Assembly: GCA_030280995.1 (NCBI GenBank)
Contig: JASXTE010000014.1
Coordinates: 19,847,650-19,911,649, forward strand
Reading direction: 5' to 3'
Source of the DNA: Hemileia vastatrix
Taxonomy: Eukaryota; Basidiomycota; Pucciniomycetes; Pucciniales; Zaghouaniaceae
Length of the DNA: 64,000 nt
Below the pieces are notes generated by a model that saw nothing but the letters and a program-made list of their open reading frames with translations, did no database searches and was not told where the DNA came from. Shown one piece after another: positions 35,426 through 48,560 of this stretch. Both the position numbers and the translations under genes were made by a program. Numbering within the stretch: the stretch's first letter is position 1; every line of letters begins with the position of its first letter.

Positions 35426-35527
35426 CTTCAGTGAGAAATCATCTCTCACTCTGATCACTCATCCCCAGCTATCATCATCATCTGTTGGTGTGGGTGTTTA
35501 GAGATTTCAATCCTTCATCTTCTGTCT

Positions 35528-35563
35528 ATCTTTTCTTTCTTTCTTTTTATCTATCTTTCTTTT

Positions 35564-35618
<55 letters not shown>

Positions 35619-35650
35619 ATCTATCTTTTTCTTTCTTTCTTTCTTGCTTT
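35528..35650. repeat. TTTC microsatellite next to a start codon
   Basis: Roughly 120 bp of TTTC repeats with a few TATC interruptions, ending about 10 bp before the ATG at 35660. It would form a pyrimidine-rich 5' leader. Confidence 0.85.
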
Positions 35651-35659
35651 CTTCTCCAC

Positions 35660-38045
35660 ATGGCTCTCCAATCCAGCGATCAACACAAGAATGAACTCGA
35701 TCGTCTGGCGAAGAGAATCAAAATATCAAAGGTCTGCTGCTTTCCTCTTCTCTTTCTTTCTCTTGTTTTCGCGTCTTCTTTTTCTTTTCTTTTCTCTCTC
35801 CCACTTGCATTCTTACTTCATTATTATACCCATCCATCATCCATCATCCTCTTCTCATCATCTCACTCTCTTTCTCTCTTCTTCATTCGTTTCCTTTCAT
35901 TCCTCATCATTCGTGAATGACTTATTATGTCTTGTCTTCCCATCACATTCTTCTTCTTTTCTTTCTTTCTTTCGTCATCGCCATACATCTTTCTCTCTCT
36001 TTATTGTGTTTTAGTTATATGATTGGTCTTCATCTTCTTCAACACTCCTTCGTACCTTTTCATTCCCCATCATCTCTTTTCAGTTTTTTGGTACCTGGAA
36101 TATTCAGAACCCCTATTGTATAAAAATGCTACATCTTTCTTGTTTGATTGATTGATCTGATTGGGGATGTTGGTGGGGCAGAAAGCAGAAAGCAAAGACA
36201 AGGACACTGAGGAGCTTCATCTTGTGCTTTGCTGCTGTGGTTCATGTCTTCCAAGCTTTCTCTCGTCTTCTTCCTCTTCCTTCCTTCTTACCTCCCCCCG
36301 CCCCATCATTCTCATTCTTACTTTTCTCCTTCTCCCCCATCTCTTTGGTCCATTCATTTCACCGCTCTTCTAGACAACCCGGGCGTTACAGACGTGTCTC
36401 AGCTTGGCTAGCTTCAAAGTCTCACGGGGTTGGCAGCATATTTCATTTGACATCATCGAGTTACACGTGACCAAGCATCTCGCCAACAGGCCTCATCCTT
36501 CTCTTGCAACACGCCGTATCACCAACTCGTCTTCTTCTTCCTCTTCGTCGCCTTCTCCACCTTGCTTTTCTTCTTCCGCATCTCCACCTTCATCTTCCTC
36601 TCAACGTCTTTTGTTACATCATCATCACCAGCAACAACCACAACCACAACCACAACCACAACATCATCAGAATTTGTCACAATGGACTCCCATAGATGCA
36701 TCATGCTTGCATTCTCGTCATCTTCATCTCCCTAACCCTCCGCCTTCAGATTCAAATCCTTCTTTCCATCAGCATCAGAGAAAACCTGATCCTAAACACG
36801 TCCTTCATGGTTTGGGCGCTATGGATGAATACATTAATGCTGCGACTGCACTAAGTTCATTGTCCCGTGGAGTCTCAGATAGCGCACCATCTCTTCCCAT
36901 CACATCAACTCCTATTGCCGACATGAAATCCTCATCTCTACTTCCCATTTCTGAGCCTCCTATCACACCTGACACACAGTTTACCATTGGCCATCATTAT
37001 TTAGCATCTTTATCTCCTTGCCAGAAATCTTTAACCAAAAAGGGTCATAAAAGCAAAGGCAATCCGGATCAAGTTAAATTAAAAATGGATTCAGAAAAAC
37101 AAGGCGGATTCGCAGAAGTAGGCAATGATGTTGGAAATGAGGAAAAAAAAACTCCTGAACAGGATATGGGAAAAGGAAAAGGAAGAGTACGACAGGCATC
37201 AACAGAAGAAGAAGATTGTCACACTGATGCCGAATTAATGCTTTATCTTGCCGCTTCTCCCAGCCCAGCCCAGCCCAGAAAATTCACTGCTAGTAGCCGG
37301 TTTTCAACTATAGAAAGTTTTGCTCATTCTCCAATGGCTCTCAAGGCACGAAAATTATTTGCTGATGACTATCCTTCATCTGCTGAGGTTCGGAACCCTA
37401 TAACAACCTTACCTTATCAGTCTCAACAACCTGCTGCCTTAACATCTCGCTCTTCACGGTTACGTAAGCGTTCAAATTCATCAGTCGCAACTCCTGTTCT
37501 TTCCCAACAATCATCTTCGTCTTCTTTGTCTTCGAGCTCTTCTAATTGGGTTATCCAGTCATCTCAGTCTACGGCTGGCCAGGATCATTCTACTCCAGTT
37601 GATGTTTTTACTTCTTCTAATTCTAAAGCATCTAAACAACATTGTTCACTTCAATCAACCCGTCGCCCAATGGCTTCTGTCGAATCAAAATCTGATTCCT
37701 TTGCTTTGTCTACTTCTGTTGACCACACAGCTTGGTAAGGTTTCTTTTCTTTCTTTGTCACTTTTCATGTTAAAAATGGCAAGAGCTCACTTTGTCGAAA
37801 TATTATTTATGTCACTTAGAATAAATTTGACAAGATCAAAACACGATCACATTTTATTTTGTGACAACCTGGACAATCTATCTTTTGCTTATTTTATTTA
37901 TTTATTTACTTATTTATATCATTGATTGAAAATAGAGGTAAACTTTTCTATAGCTTGGCTCCTGCAGTTATCTATCAACCAATTTGATTCAGTGTGATAT
38001 GCCATATTTACAACAAATGTTTTTTTTTTTAACGTAGTACTTAGA

Positions 38046-38077
<32 letters not shown>

Positions 38078-38279
38078 TTGACATTGCTTTTTTTTTCTAT
38101 TTGATGTTTACTTTTTTCTTAATTCTGATTAACATGATGATGTTGAACTGCATTTGATTTTAGAAGGATGAGTGGCTTTTTTTTTTTTTTTTTTTTGTCT
38201 TACGCAGTCCCTTTTTTCTCTTTATCTCTCTCCTCTTGTCTAACATGTGTGCAGGTGGGGGAGAAGGGGTAGAGCTTAA
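35660..38279 (+). CDS. WHI5/NRM1-like G1/S transcription repressor
   Basis: Exon 1 is 35660-35731 (MALQSSDQHKNELDRLAKRI, continuing to KISK). The main exon starts at 36374 and gives LQTCLSLASFKVSRGWQHIS, which fits the short Whi5/Nrm1 (GTB) motif that binds SBF/MBF factors. Both edges are phase 0, so they join directly; a 42-nt middle exon (36182-36223, KAESKDKDTEELHL) would also keep frame. The rest is low complexity, rich in Ser, His, Gln and Pro, with many SP/TP sites suited to cyclin-CDK control, plus DAELMLYLAASPSPAQP, another box I associate with this family. The main exon either stops at 37738 or splices at GTAAGG (37735) to an acceptor at 38254 after a CTAAC branch site, ending WWGRRGRA and a stop at 38279. 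The family call rests on the short motifs. Confidence 0.6.
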
Positions 38280-39008
38280 TATCTTTGTCACATATTTGCT
38301 CGGAATTACATTTTCTTTTATTTATTTGTCTTCAAAATTATTATCCATTCATTCATGTTTTTTTTTTATATATTTATTTTTGGACCCATCTTTTTTCAAT
38401 CTTTATTATTTTTTTTTTTTTGACATGCTTCCTTTAAAAAAAAATATTAACAATTTTTTTTAAGTCATGTATCATTCTTCCTGTGTTTTTTTTATTTTTT
38501 TTTTGGATTACATTTTTTTTTTTGAAGTAATGAAAATGTTTTTGAGATGTGAGTGGTGTTGGGAAGGTATGGCAATGATATATGTGGTGAGGGTATAGTG
38601 TTAGTGGGATTGTTGTGATGGTTGTAGTGTAAGGAAGGGAGGGGTGAGGGGTTTATGGTTGGGTTTAGTAGAGGGAGACAGAGAGCAACATATCTATTAT
38701 CATTAATAGCTTTCTATCATAGATGCATAATGGATTTTGGATAATGACATACTATTGTCACTTGGCAAAAATGTGTCACATTTGCATTTTGGGTGTCAAT
38801 GTCTTATAATGAAATGTGAGGCAGTGTGGAGGCCTATGTTATGCATAAGTTATGTGACATGAAATCAGGCAACTGTCTTGCGGTGCATTCATCACACACA
38901 CACACACACACACACACACCACACAACTGTCACATGAACCTTATTTTGCTGTAAGGAAAATTGGTCAATACAAGGATTTTCCTTACTTTTTTATTCTTAT
39001 TCATTAAG

Positions 39009-39055
<47 letters not shown>

Positions 39056-39071
39056 CGAGAGAGAAAGAGAG

Positions 39072-39103
<32 letters not shown>

Positions 39104-39177
39104 GGAGGGAGAGAGAGGGAGAGAGAGTTAAATAAGGTTTGAAGCAAACAAAAATGCTAATTAAGGTGTTCAAGGTA

Positions 39178-39217
<40 letters not shown>

Positions 39218-39276
39218 AGATAGTTCATCCATCAGGGGTTCAAGGGGATCTTTGAAGATGATGGAAAGAGGGGTTT
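38280..39276. repeat. Microsatellite-rich stretch downstream of WHI5-like gene
   Basis: No gene. It contains T-rich runs, (CA)n at 38892-38919, (GA)n with interruptions at about 39008-39127, and a run of about 36 T at 39181-39216. Confidence 0.8.
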
Positions 39277-40538
39277 TGTTGGTTTGTTGTCTAGAAGAAG
39301 GTGAATAAGAATAGAAGAATGGAATGGAGGAGAAGGAAAGAATAAGAAGAGAGTAACTAAATCGAGAGAAATGTAACTAATAAAAATAATTAAATAATTA
39401 AATCAAAATAAGAGAGATGCAATGACAATTTATAAGGAATGACACAACAGTGAGGTTATGGTTTATATGTAAATATTTATTTAAGTAAGTAAAATCTTCT
39501 CTGCACGGCTAACAATTTTTATTACCAATAAGCTTTAAGCAACCTTAGATTATTTATTGGATATTTAGATTAGAATTGTAATACTAATAGAAATAATGAT
39601 CAAGTCTTGTAAGTATGTAATTATTTGTATTGTAAGTGATAATCAACAAAGAGGAATTACAAGCCCCTTTTATAGGCAAGGATACTTCTGAGGCGCTTCA
39701 AATGTATATACAAAAGTAATAGTAATGTGAAACAAAAGATCAAAGGAATTGAATTAAAACATACACCTTGGGGGGAAAGAATGAAACAACAAGTTAAACC
39801 CATGAATAAGTAAATAACTTTCCCATCTTAAAGCTCCAAACAAGTAATTAATATAATAAATAACTAAATAAGTATGAGACCATGAGAACTGTGAGAAAAA
39901 TATCCTAAACAAGTATTATAATAAGATGTAAAGGTTTTAATTAAAAAAAATTAAATTATTTTCACGCCAAAATTTATGTAATCAACTTAATTCAGTTTTA
40001 AAGAGACATTAATTAATTGTTTTAACTACTTTCAGTAATTAATTTAATTGAAACAAATAATTAATTTAATTGTAACTTATTTAAAGTGAGAATTTAATAT
40101 TAATATATTAAATATGTGTTTTATGTTATTTAGTAACTTTACTGACACAGTTAAGGGTCAAAAAAAGCGCCCAATATTTATGGGTAATATTATATGATGA
40201 GTTAGATTTGATATCTAAATTATATTAATTTATTTGTAATTACATTATAAGTTAAATATAATTAAGCTTATAATATCATAATTAATTGAATTAATTTTTT
40301 AGAAATATTAAATACATAGAAATGCGCCCTGTTTTTATAGAATATAATATTTGTTTATGTAATGAAAACTTATTTAATAATAAAATTAAATATAGTAATT
40401 ATTTTATTTATTCACAAAATATTTATAATTTTACTATTTAATAAAATAAATTATTGTAACTACATAATGATATTCCCTTACATGATTTCAGTAATTTATT
40501 ATATAAATTACTGGGCTCCTGAGATAGCCTGGCTGACA
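39277..40538 (-). repeat. 3' LTR of broken gypsy element D
   Basis: Minus-strand LTR of 1262 bp. Its right end GCCTGGCTGACA is the reversed LTR start and abuts CTCCCTCACTCT, the reversed polypurine tract. Its left end TGTTGG...CTAGAAGAAG is the reversed, slightly mutated LTR end. It resembles solo LTR X more than the LTRs of A, B or C. Confidence 0.85.
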
Positions 40539-41797
40539 CTCCCTCACTCTAAAAAAACAATAAAAAAATGCTAAGATTTTTTCTTTCTATACTTTTTTAA
40601 CAGAGTAGGAAGATTTGAAATTTATTTTCCAGGTATCCATGCATCATGTTCAGATGACTTGTTTTTATATCTCAATAAATATTCAGTACCTCTTTCAGAA
40701 GTGATAATTCTATCATTGAGAATTTTATCAATTTCTGCAGTTTCTGTGACTTCCTGAGGAGGGTTTTTCTTAGGTCCTCCCCTTCTTTTGGGAAATAAGT
40801 CACAGTTAGAAGTATAAGGTTTAAGCAAAGAAATGGGAAAAACAGGATGTTTCCTATCATATGGAAAATACAATACAACTTCTACTGCATTATCTCCAAC
40901 CATTCTTTTAAAAACAAATGGTCCCACAAAAGAATCTTTTAATTTTTTTTTGCCTTGTAAATTGAAATGGACAGTAGATTTCAACTCTTCATCACCCTTG
41001 TTGAATTTGCATTCTTTATGGGATTTATCCCATCTTCTCTTTTCATATTCAAATGCTTTATCATTACAGCTTTGAGCATATTTTCTGCATAGCTGTTGTA
41101 TTTGCATTAAAGACTTTACACCAGGATGTAGTTCCAACTTTGGTAATTTATTATTGAGAATTTGAGCAGGAGTGTTTGGGACATAACCTAACCAAAGCTC
41201 AAAAGGCTTTTTCTCTGTGACAGAATGAACAGTGCTATTATAAGCAAATTCAAGACCTGGTAATAGAGTAGCCCAGTCATGAGTAAATATGTCATTGTCT
41301 TTATATTCTAATCCAAAGGCACAATACCTTCTAATCATATCTTCCAGAGTTCAAATGATTCTTTCAGCTAGACATTCAGTCTGATGATGGTGAGCTGTAG
41401 ATAACTTCAACTCACAGCCAAAAACATCCATCAAAGACATCCAAAATTCAGATGTAAATTTTGGATCTCTATCAGAGATAAGGGCTTTTGGAAATCCAAC
41501 AATATTAAACATGTAAGTCCACCATAAGAAAGTTAATTTTTTTGTGGATACATCTTTGTGGGTGGGAATAAATTTGCACATTTTGGTGAACCTATCCACT
41601 ATTACCCAACAAGAGTTATAACTGTCTTTACCAGCTACAGGAAGACCAGTGACAAAATCCATGTTAATGATTTTCCAAGGAGCATCAGGTGCTTCAATAT
41701 GTTGTAAAAAACCTGCTCTTTTACCTGTCAATATCTTATATTTTTGACAAGAATCACAAGATTCAACATCAAATTTAGTGTCTTCAGACACATTAGC
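40539..41797 (-). pseudogene. Gypsy D integrase and chromodomain fragment
   Basis: Minus-strand remnant of the same Pol: the zinc-binding half (SCDSCQKYK), the DDE core (INMDFVTGLPVAG, LISDRDPKFTSEFWMS, STAHHHQTECLAERII), a stop where the other copies have the Gln of RMIQTLED, then the C-terminal region with the chromodomain-like segment RIITSERGTEYLLRYKNKSS. It breaks off at its 5' side exactly at the first base of LTR E. Everything upstream of the integrase zinc finger is missing. Confidence 0.85.
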
Positions 41798-43003
41798 TGT
41801 CAGCCAGGCTATACCAGGAGCCCAGCAAATTATATGTTAATTTATTGGACCTGAAAGAGGGCGTTAGAGTTGTACTTTATGTATATAAATTAATATTTTA
41901 TTGCATAATAAAATTATATAATTATCTTATTAATAATAAGTGTTATATTAATTTTATTGTTATATAAATTTTTATACATTTAAATTAAGCTTAATATATT
42001 TTATATTCTACAAATAATGGCGCATTTTTATGTATTTAATAATTATAAATTAATAATTAATTAATTACAAAAACATATATTATAATTATATATGTAAATT
42101 TGACTTATAATGTAATTAAGTTAATTAATTAATTTTATATATTAAATAGAACTTCATATATTATTAAGCAATAATATTGGGCGCTTCTTTTGACCCTTAA
42201 TTGTGTCAGGAAAAATATTAAATAAATTATAATACTTATTTAATAACATAGTATTAAAATACCCATTTTAAATTACAAATAAGACTAAATTATTTATCTG
42301 TTTCATTTAAACTAATTATTGAATTAATTAAATAGTTAAAACAATTACTTAAAATTGCTTTAAACTGAATTGAACTTATTCCATGAATTTTGGTGTGAAA
42401 AATAATTTTATTTGTTTTACTTAAAACCTTTACATGTCACTATAATGTCTGTTTTTGATTATTTTTACTCATTGTTCTCATGTTTCAGACTTACTTGGTT
42501 AATGATTATTTTAATTAAGTGTTTTGGGATGTCATGGTTGGAAAAGGATTAATTACTCACGGGTTTTAGTAAATTGTGTCATATTTTTCTCTTGATAGTC
42601 ATGTTTCATTTTCTATTCTGTTATCTCTTGTTTTAGCTATTTCTAATTTGTATTTATTGATTGTTGGCGCTTCAGGGGTCCCTTGGTTTATAAAAGGGCC
42701 TTGGATAATCCCCTTTAAATCATCACTTACTATACAACCAAAAATTTGAATATATTTTTAATATAATACATTTTATTATTATTTTTATTAGTACTAAAAT
42801 TCTAATTTAAATTTTATATAACTATTTACAGGTTATTTTAAGTTTGATAGTAATAGTAGTGTTTTACGCGCAGACATAATAATCCTTACTTTAAATAAAT
42901 ATTGCCATTTAATAAAACCTCATTTTTGTCTCATCCCTCAAGAAAATTGTCGTTGCCTCTCTTTAATAAATTAATTATTTTATTTCCTTATTGTCACCGG
43001 ACA
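41798..43003 (+). repeat. LTR E, solo or orphan, plus strand
   Basis: Begins TGTCAGCCAGGCTATACC and ends CACCGGACA; 1206 bp, with a TATA-like TTTATAAAAGGG near 42689. The sequence after it is unlike the leaders of A, B and C. The flanks TTAGC and ACCTA do not match, so no target duplication supports a clean insertion. Confidence 0.8.
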
Positions 43004-46000
43004 ACCTACGCACAAGGTCGAGGATGTTCCTGAAAGTGAGATGAGGGATTTAGAAACTTCTTCGAAGCACAGAGGAATGATTCGAGGAAGTGATTCAAAG
43101 GTCACTCGAAGTAAGAGCTACGGGTTCGAGGTATGTTCGAGAAGAATTATAATATAGTTTCAAAGGTAATAGGAATTCTTAAGATCTCACGAAGGGTTGG
43201 AAACTCAACAGTCAAGGATTTAGGATTTTAGAAATGATTACTGAGAAAGTTTAAAGAAAAATACAATAACAATGATTAAATTTTGTAATTTTACCACTAT
43301 TAAATGTAAATACGTTTTATAATTTAATTCTAAGGAATGTCAAACCAAAAACCCAGCCCTTTTATATCCTTTATTCCTCCTCGCATTGACCTCCCTCTCA
43401 TCGCACCATTCCCATACCACAGACTATTAATAACATACACTTAGACCCTCTTCGCTAATATCCGTCCATGTTCAATTTACCCCTTTTAATTAATTAACAA
43501 ACTTTTTAATGAAAACTACTAGTGTACTATTACGTTGATCATAGCGCTGTGCGTCGCTTATTGAAATTAAGACTAAGAAACACTATTGAGAGATTGACTA
43601 ATTTAGATTTAGAGTTTAGGCTAGCGCAGTTGAATAGTAAGTACACAAAGGGGAATCGCAGTTGCTATGGAGAATTGCTTTCTGCGCTTCAAGTATAGAT
43701 TTAGAACTCGATATTATTGATTTAATGAGCTGCTTTTGCCTCAAGTTTCACGTGGCACGTGACAAATTCATATTCAAAAATGAAATCACCCTCCATTATC
43801 AACCTGTAAACTATTTTAAATTAAATACTTTCAAAGTCAGTATATACTAATGTTATTTTTTCTTCTAAATAAATTTATTATATAGATTAATAGTCATAAA
43901 CAGTTGACATAGATGTTAATTTTATATAAGCAATCTTTAATTCATAAAATGATAAAACTATCTTTAATGTAAAAAGTGATGTAGGAAAAAAATATTATTT
44001 TATTTTTGATGCACTATGAATAAAATTGAAGATAGAGCATATCAAAAGCTTAAACTTAATTTCAATTTTGGTACCATCATTATATTTTATTTTACTTGAG
44101 AAGAAAACAGATTTTAACTCTCAATATAACTTTAAGTCCCATTAGTTTGTAGATTTCATCATTTGAAACTATGAAATAAATATTTATGAAAGAAATTTAC
44201 AATATTTGCCCTTCTAAAAACTCATAAATCGAACTTCAAATCTTCTAACCTTCATAAGTAACCACAATGCATTCTGAAAATACTCTATATTTAAATAATT
44301 AAAGGTAAAAAAATTATTTTTTTATTTTTTATTTCAATTTTTGATAAATAATATATATATATATATAATTGCTTAAAAAGCCTAAGAGGGAACTTAATAG
44401 TGGTTTTGGAATTAGATATATAGAATCAACTTTCAAAAAATTTGTTTGGAATAAATTATAAAGACAAAAAGGATATATTTTGATGAAAGAATACTGATTT
44501 AGGTTCTCTTAAAATTTTATTATCCATTTTTATGGAATATCAATCCATGGTTATTATTCTTTATGATATTATCATTAAATTTTTACCTTTTTTAATATAA
44601 TGATTTTCTATTGTGTGGCATGTAGGTTAAGATAAGTTTAAAAGATTTATTGAATATATATATACCAGAGACAGTATAACCTGTAGATTTATAACTATAA
44701 CTTACTTTTCTGATGTTTTACATAATTTATAAGTAGCTCATGCATTAAACAAGTAAATAATTATAGTCCCTGGAAATAAGTTCTTGTGAATTTCAAATTT
44801 TTTGTTATTCTTAAAATCATTACTCAAATAAACTGAAAATTTCTTCAATCATTTATTGAAAGAAGGAGTTTCAAAATCTTATTTTGTAGTTATAAAAGTT
44901 TGAGTTATTTTTCATATTATCTAATATAATGAACATTTGTAAATTTTAACTTCAAATCTAGTGATAATAGCAAAGCAATACTGGAACAATCAGATAAAAA
45001 GGGTGGAATAAAGTCATAGCACAACAGGAAATGATACAAAATTGTTGATTTTTGGCTCACAAAATTCAACATATTTGTGACATATTTTGCCACCTTTAGA
45101 TAATTTTTAGTGGATTTTAACATTATTATAATAAACAAGCTTAACAATGTTTTTGATTTTTTTAACAAGAATAAATATTGTTAGATCTTTTTTTAAAAAA
45201 ATATGACTTATTTTTATGCTTTATCTACAATAGTTTGTAGTTTTTTTTTCAGAAATCACTTGTTTTGATATTCTATTTTTGAATTTTTTAAGAGAGTTCA
45301 TTGCATTAAAGTTTTGTATCAATTATACATTAAAAAATCATATTTTAAATCTAGAGATTTGGTTTTGAAATAATATATATTTTTATGTTGATTGACTCAT
45401 TATTTTTGGATTGATAAATCATGTTAAAATTGGGATTGCTTATTTCTAGTGAGTGTACATCATAGTTAGTTTTCAAATCAAATATTAATAAATGTTGAAA
45501 TTTTGTAAAATTCTAAATATCTTTTAAACCTTTTGATTTAAATAATGTATAATGTTATGTAATCATTCTATAAGTAGAAAACAATTAAAATCAGATAATG
45601 GTACATTGCTTTCAATTTCTAATACTAAAATTCTATTCTACTTGAAACAATGTAAACTAAAGCTTGGTATCTCATATAAGAAACTCACAATTTTCAAAAA
45701 TCATATTTCCAACTTTTTAAGCATGATACACATTAAAATATATTTTTAGAATAATTTCCTAATTAGTTTCAAATACAAGAAAAAATGATCTCTATTTATT
45801 TTAATATTTAAACCATTCTGATGAGTGAATTTCACAATCCTCTAAGTAACATATGGTTACCACTTATACACATATGCATGATTTCTCCTTTTGTTTAAAT
45901 TTAGCTGAATCTAAAAACAAAATCTCATGTTGAATATCAGCTATAGATAAACTGCTTATATTAGAAGCTAATATTTCATATGAAAAATTTGTTATTGAGT

Positions 46001-48248
46001 TTGGTAAACATTAATAAGTGTCGGGAATTATAATTGAGCCATTTATTCAAGTAAATAAAAAAGGATAAACTTATAAATATTTAATATATATATATATATA
46101 TATAATAAAAATTAATTATATAGTAGCATTTAACCATGGTTTTATACTAATGTCATATAAAAAAAGGGATTGAACTAAAAATTTTAGTACAGAAAATAAA
46201 AATAAGATAAGTTAATATTCTTGTTTATATTTTCATATTTTTGAAAAGGCTTACTTAAGGGAGAAAATTTCTTGGTTTTAGAGTACAAGAACTTCTAGAT
46301 AAAAATCTTCACAATATAGTTTTACCCTCTAAAAAATAAAATTCTAAAAATTTTGCTATCACATTTTATATATTTGTTAAGTAATAGAAAATGGAGTAGT
46401 GTCTTTGAAAATGAAGCTTTAGAAAATGAAATAAATGATTTAACTTTATAATATAATTTTTGAAAGAATAAATCATGTATTCAAAAAAAATTATATATCT
46501 TATAATCAAGATAGCAGTATTAATTAAGCAACTCTAACAACTTTGGAAAGAAAACAAGAAAAAAATAATTAGTAAAATGCGTAAGTTATCTTTACAATTT
46601 AATGAAACTTTTTAGCTCTACCTGTAAACTAGCCTTAAAGTAGATTTATATTAACCATGTGGAAATTCATACATAGTACCCTTGCATCATGAGAGCAGAA
46701 TAAAAATTATATAGTTTTATTTTATTAATCTATAATAGTATTTTTATTTTTGGCTTTTTCATTAGTATAACTATATATTTTTTAACTTTTTTGTTTTTAA
46801 GAACATAAGTTCAAAGCTCCCCATCACTACTTCAAGTTGAAGCTCTTTATGATGTAATAAATGATTGATATATTATAATAAATATTTCAAGAGACTTTTC
46901 AAAAATGGTGCTTAAGAATACTTATTATAATTTTCTTAAATCTTTATTATTATTCTATCTCTTGAAAGGAGATGGCCATATCTCAATTTAATTAGTTTTT
47001 CTGCAGAAAAAATTATTCTTGATCTAAATAAAATTGCATCACTATAAACTAGATGTTATTATAAAATTTTACCAATTTTTTATCTGAACATAGCCAAAAA
47101 TATGTATAAATTAAAGTGTTTCAACGTAGTCTTACTATTTTCCCACCATTAATTTCACATTTAGAATTCATTATAATTGTAAAAGAAGTTTTTCAATAAT
47201 ATTAATAATACCTTAATATTTAATAATTTAGTTACTTAGTAGATTTTCTTTCCTTTTTTTTATATGAGGCTTATTATATAACCACCACTTTTAAATTTTT
47301 TCCATTTTGAAGTCTGAATATTTAAATTTTCATTTAAATACCCAAATTATATCAAAAAAAACTCAAAAGTATATTTTTTAATGTACTCTCTTTGATAAAC
47401 TTATCATTTCTTATAAGTTATTCTTCAACTATTTATTGTAATTAATTACCAACTCATTTATAGTCTTTTATTGTTGTTAATTACATCCAGACAGAATTCA
47501 GATACTCTCATATTATATTTGAGTTTTAAATTAAAAACTAAATACTAGTGGCTGGTATTAAATATGAAGTTGTTATAACTAAGTTGACCAATAATTAAAA
47601 ATTAAATGGCATTTTATATTACAAATTTTATTGAGTGTATATAAAAATAACACTCAAGAAATATATATAAGATATACATATAACCATTGAATATCAAAAA
47701 TGAATTAGTTATCAACATGGTATTTTTTAATTATTTTCAAATTTACTTAAAGAGAAATCAATATTACCACTTCAAATTTTATATCAAATATAACAATATT
47801 ATTATTTCAATTCTAATTATTTTACAAAACATTTGAGTTACAAAGTAATTTACTTCAGTATTTAATGAATGTTTTTGAAAAATATTTACAAAAATAGTAA
47901 TAACCCCTAACAAAAAAAATATAATTTTTTTACTTACAATTTGCACAGTTTTTCTAGCCTTAAAATATTGGTATTCCTCTAACAAAAATATTTCTTAAAT
48001 AAATTCAATTTTTTTTTTCATTATTTAATTAAATAATGTCAAATTTATTATTTATTTTACCTTGATACAAAATATAGTTGAAAATTTAATTTTGGATTTC
48101 CAAAAAATTAACTTAAAAGTCAAAAATTAAAAACATACTTATGAGAAAGGGGTAAATTAAATTTATGATATTCATATAAAGAAGTTTCATATATTTTATG
48201 GTGTTTGAATTTTAAATTTGATGTATTACAAAAATTATTATTAAATAA
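43004..48248. other. 5.2-kb AT-rich desert, no gene seen
   Basis: I see no supported gene on either strand. 43020-43150 has about five CGA-containing motifs (TTCGAAG, TTCGAGG, CTCGAAG). TA microsatellites lie near 44347-44366 and 46084-46103. The rest is featureless AT-rich sequence, perhaps very old transposon remains. Confidence 0.5.
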
Positions 48249-48558
48249 CCAAGCCAAGTTAAATTGGCTTGGGTTTTTGGTATCACTAGCACTTATTTTT
48301 TCTCTTACACTCATGTTTTAATTTTTTTATTGGTTTTTTTCTACCTTTCACATTTTTTTTATAATTTTTAATGTTTTTATGACCAAAGTTGCTTTCAAAA
48401 AACTTTGGTCTAACTTGTCTCTCACTTCCCCACCAGATTGCACCTGGTGGGGAAAATCACTTTCATTTTAGAAACCAAAGTCCCTTTCAGGGACTTTGGT
48501 TTCTCTGTGTGCATTGCACAGCCAGTTTTTTTCTGGCTGTGCAATGCACTGCATGCAG
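48249..48558. repeat. Hairpin array, left part (six hairpins)
   Basis: Successive local inverted repeats with unrelated stems: 48249-48272 (9 bp); 48381-48410 (10 bp); 48426-48454 (11 bp, 7-nt loop); 48470-48504 (16 bp perfect, loop TTC); 48509-48549 (17 bp perfect, loop of seven T); and the palindrome CTGCATGCAG at 48549-48558. The stems are GC-richer than the surroundings. The array is cut by element B and resumes at 57714. Confidence 0.9.
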
Positions 48559-48560
48559 CA

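Noticed and set aside
35485..36411. Ser/Phe-rich open frames
   Set aside because: They translate TTTC repeats and the T-rich first intron of the WHI5-like gene.
39277..43003. Autointegration product with inverted LTRs
   Set aside because: The two LTRs belong to different subfamilies, so they do not come from one cDNA.
43662..48314. Several open frames of 60-85 codons
   Set aside because: Chance frames in AT-rich DNA with no domain or splice context.
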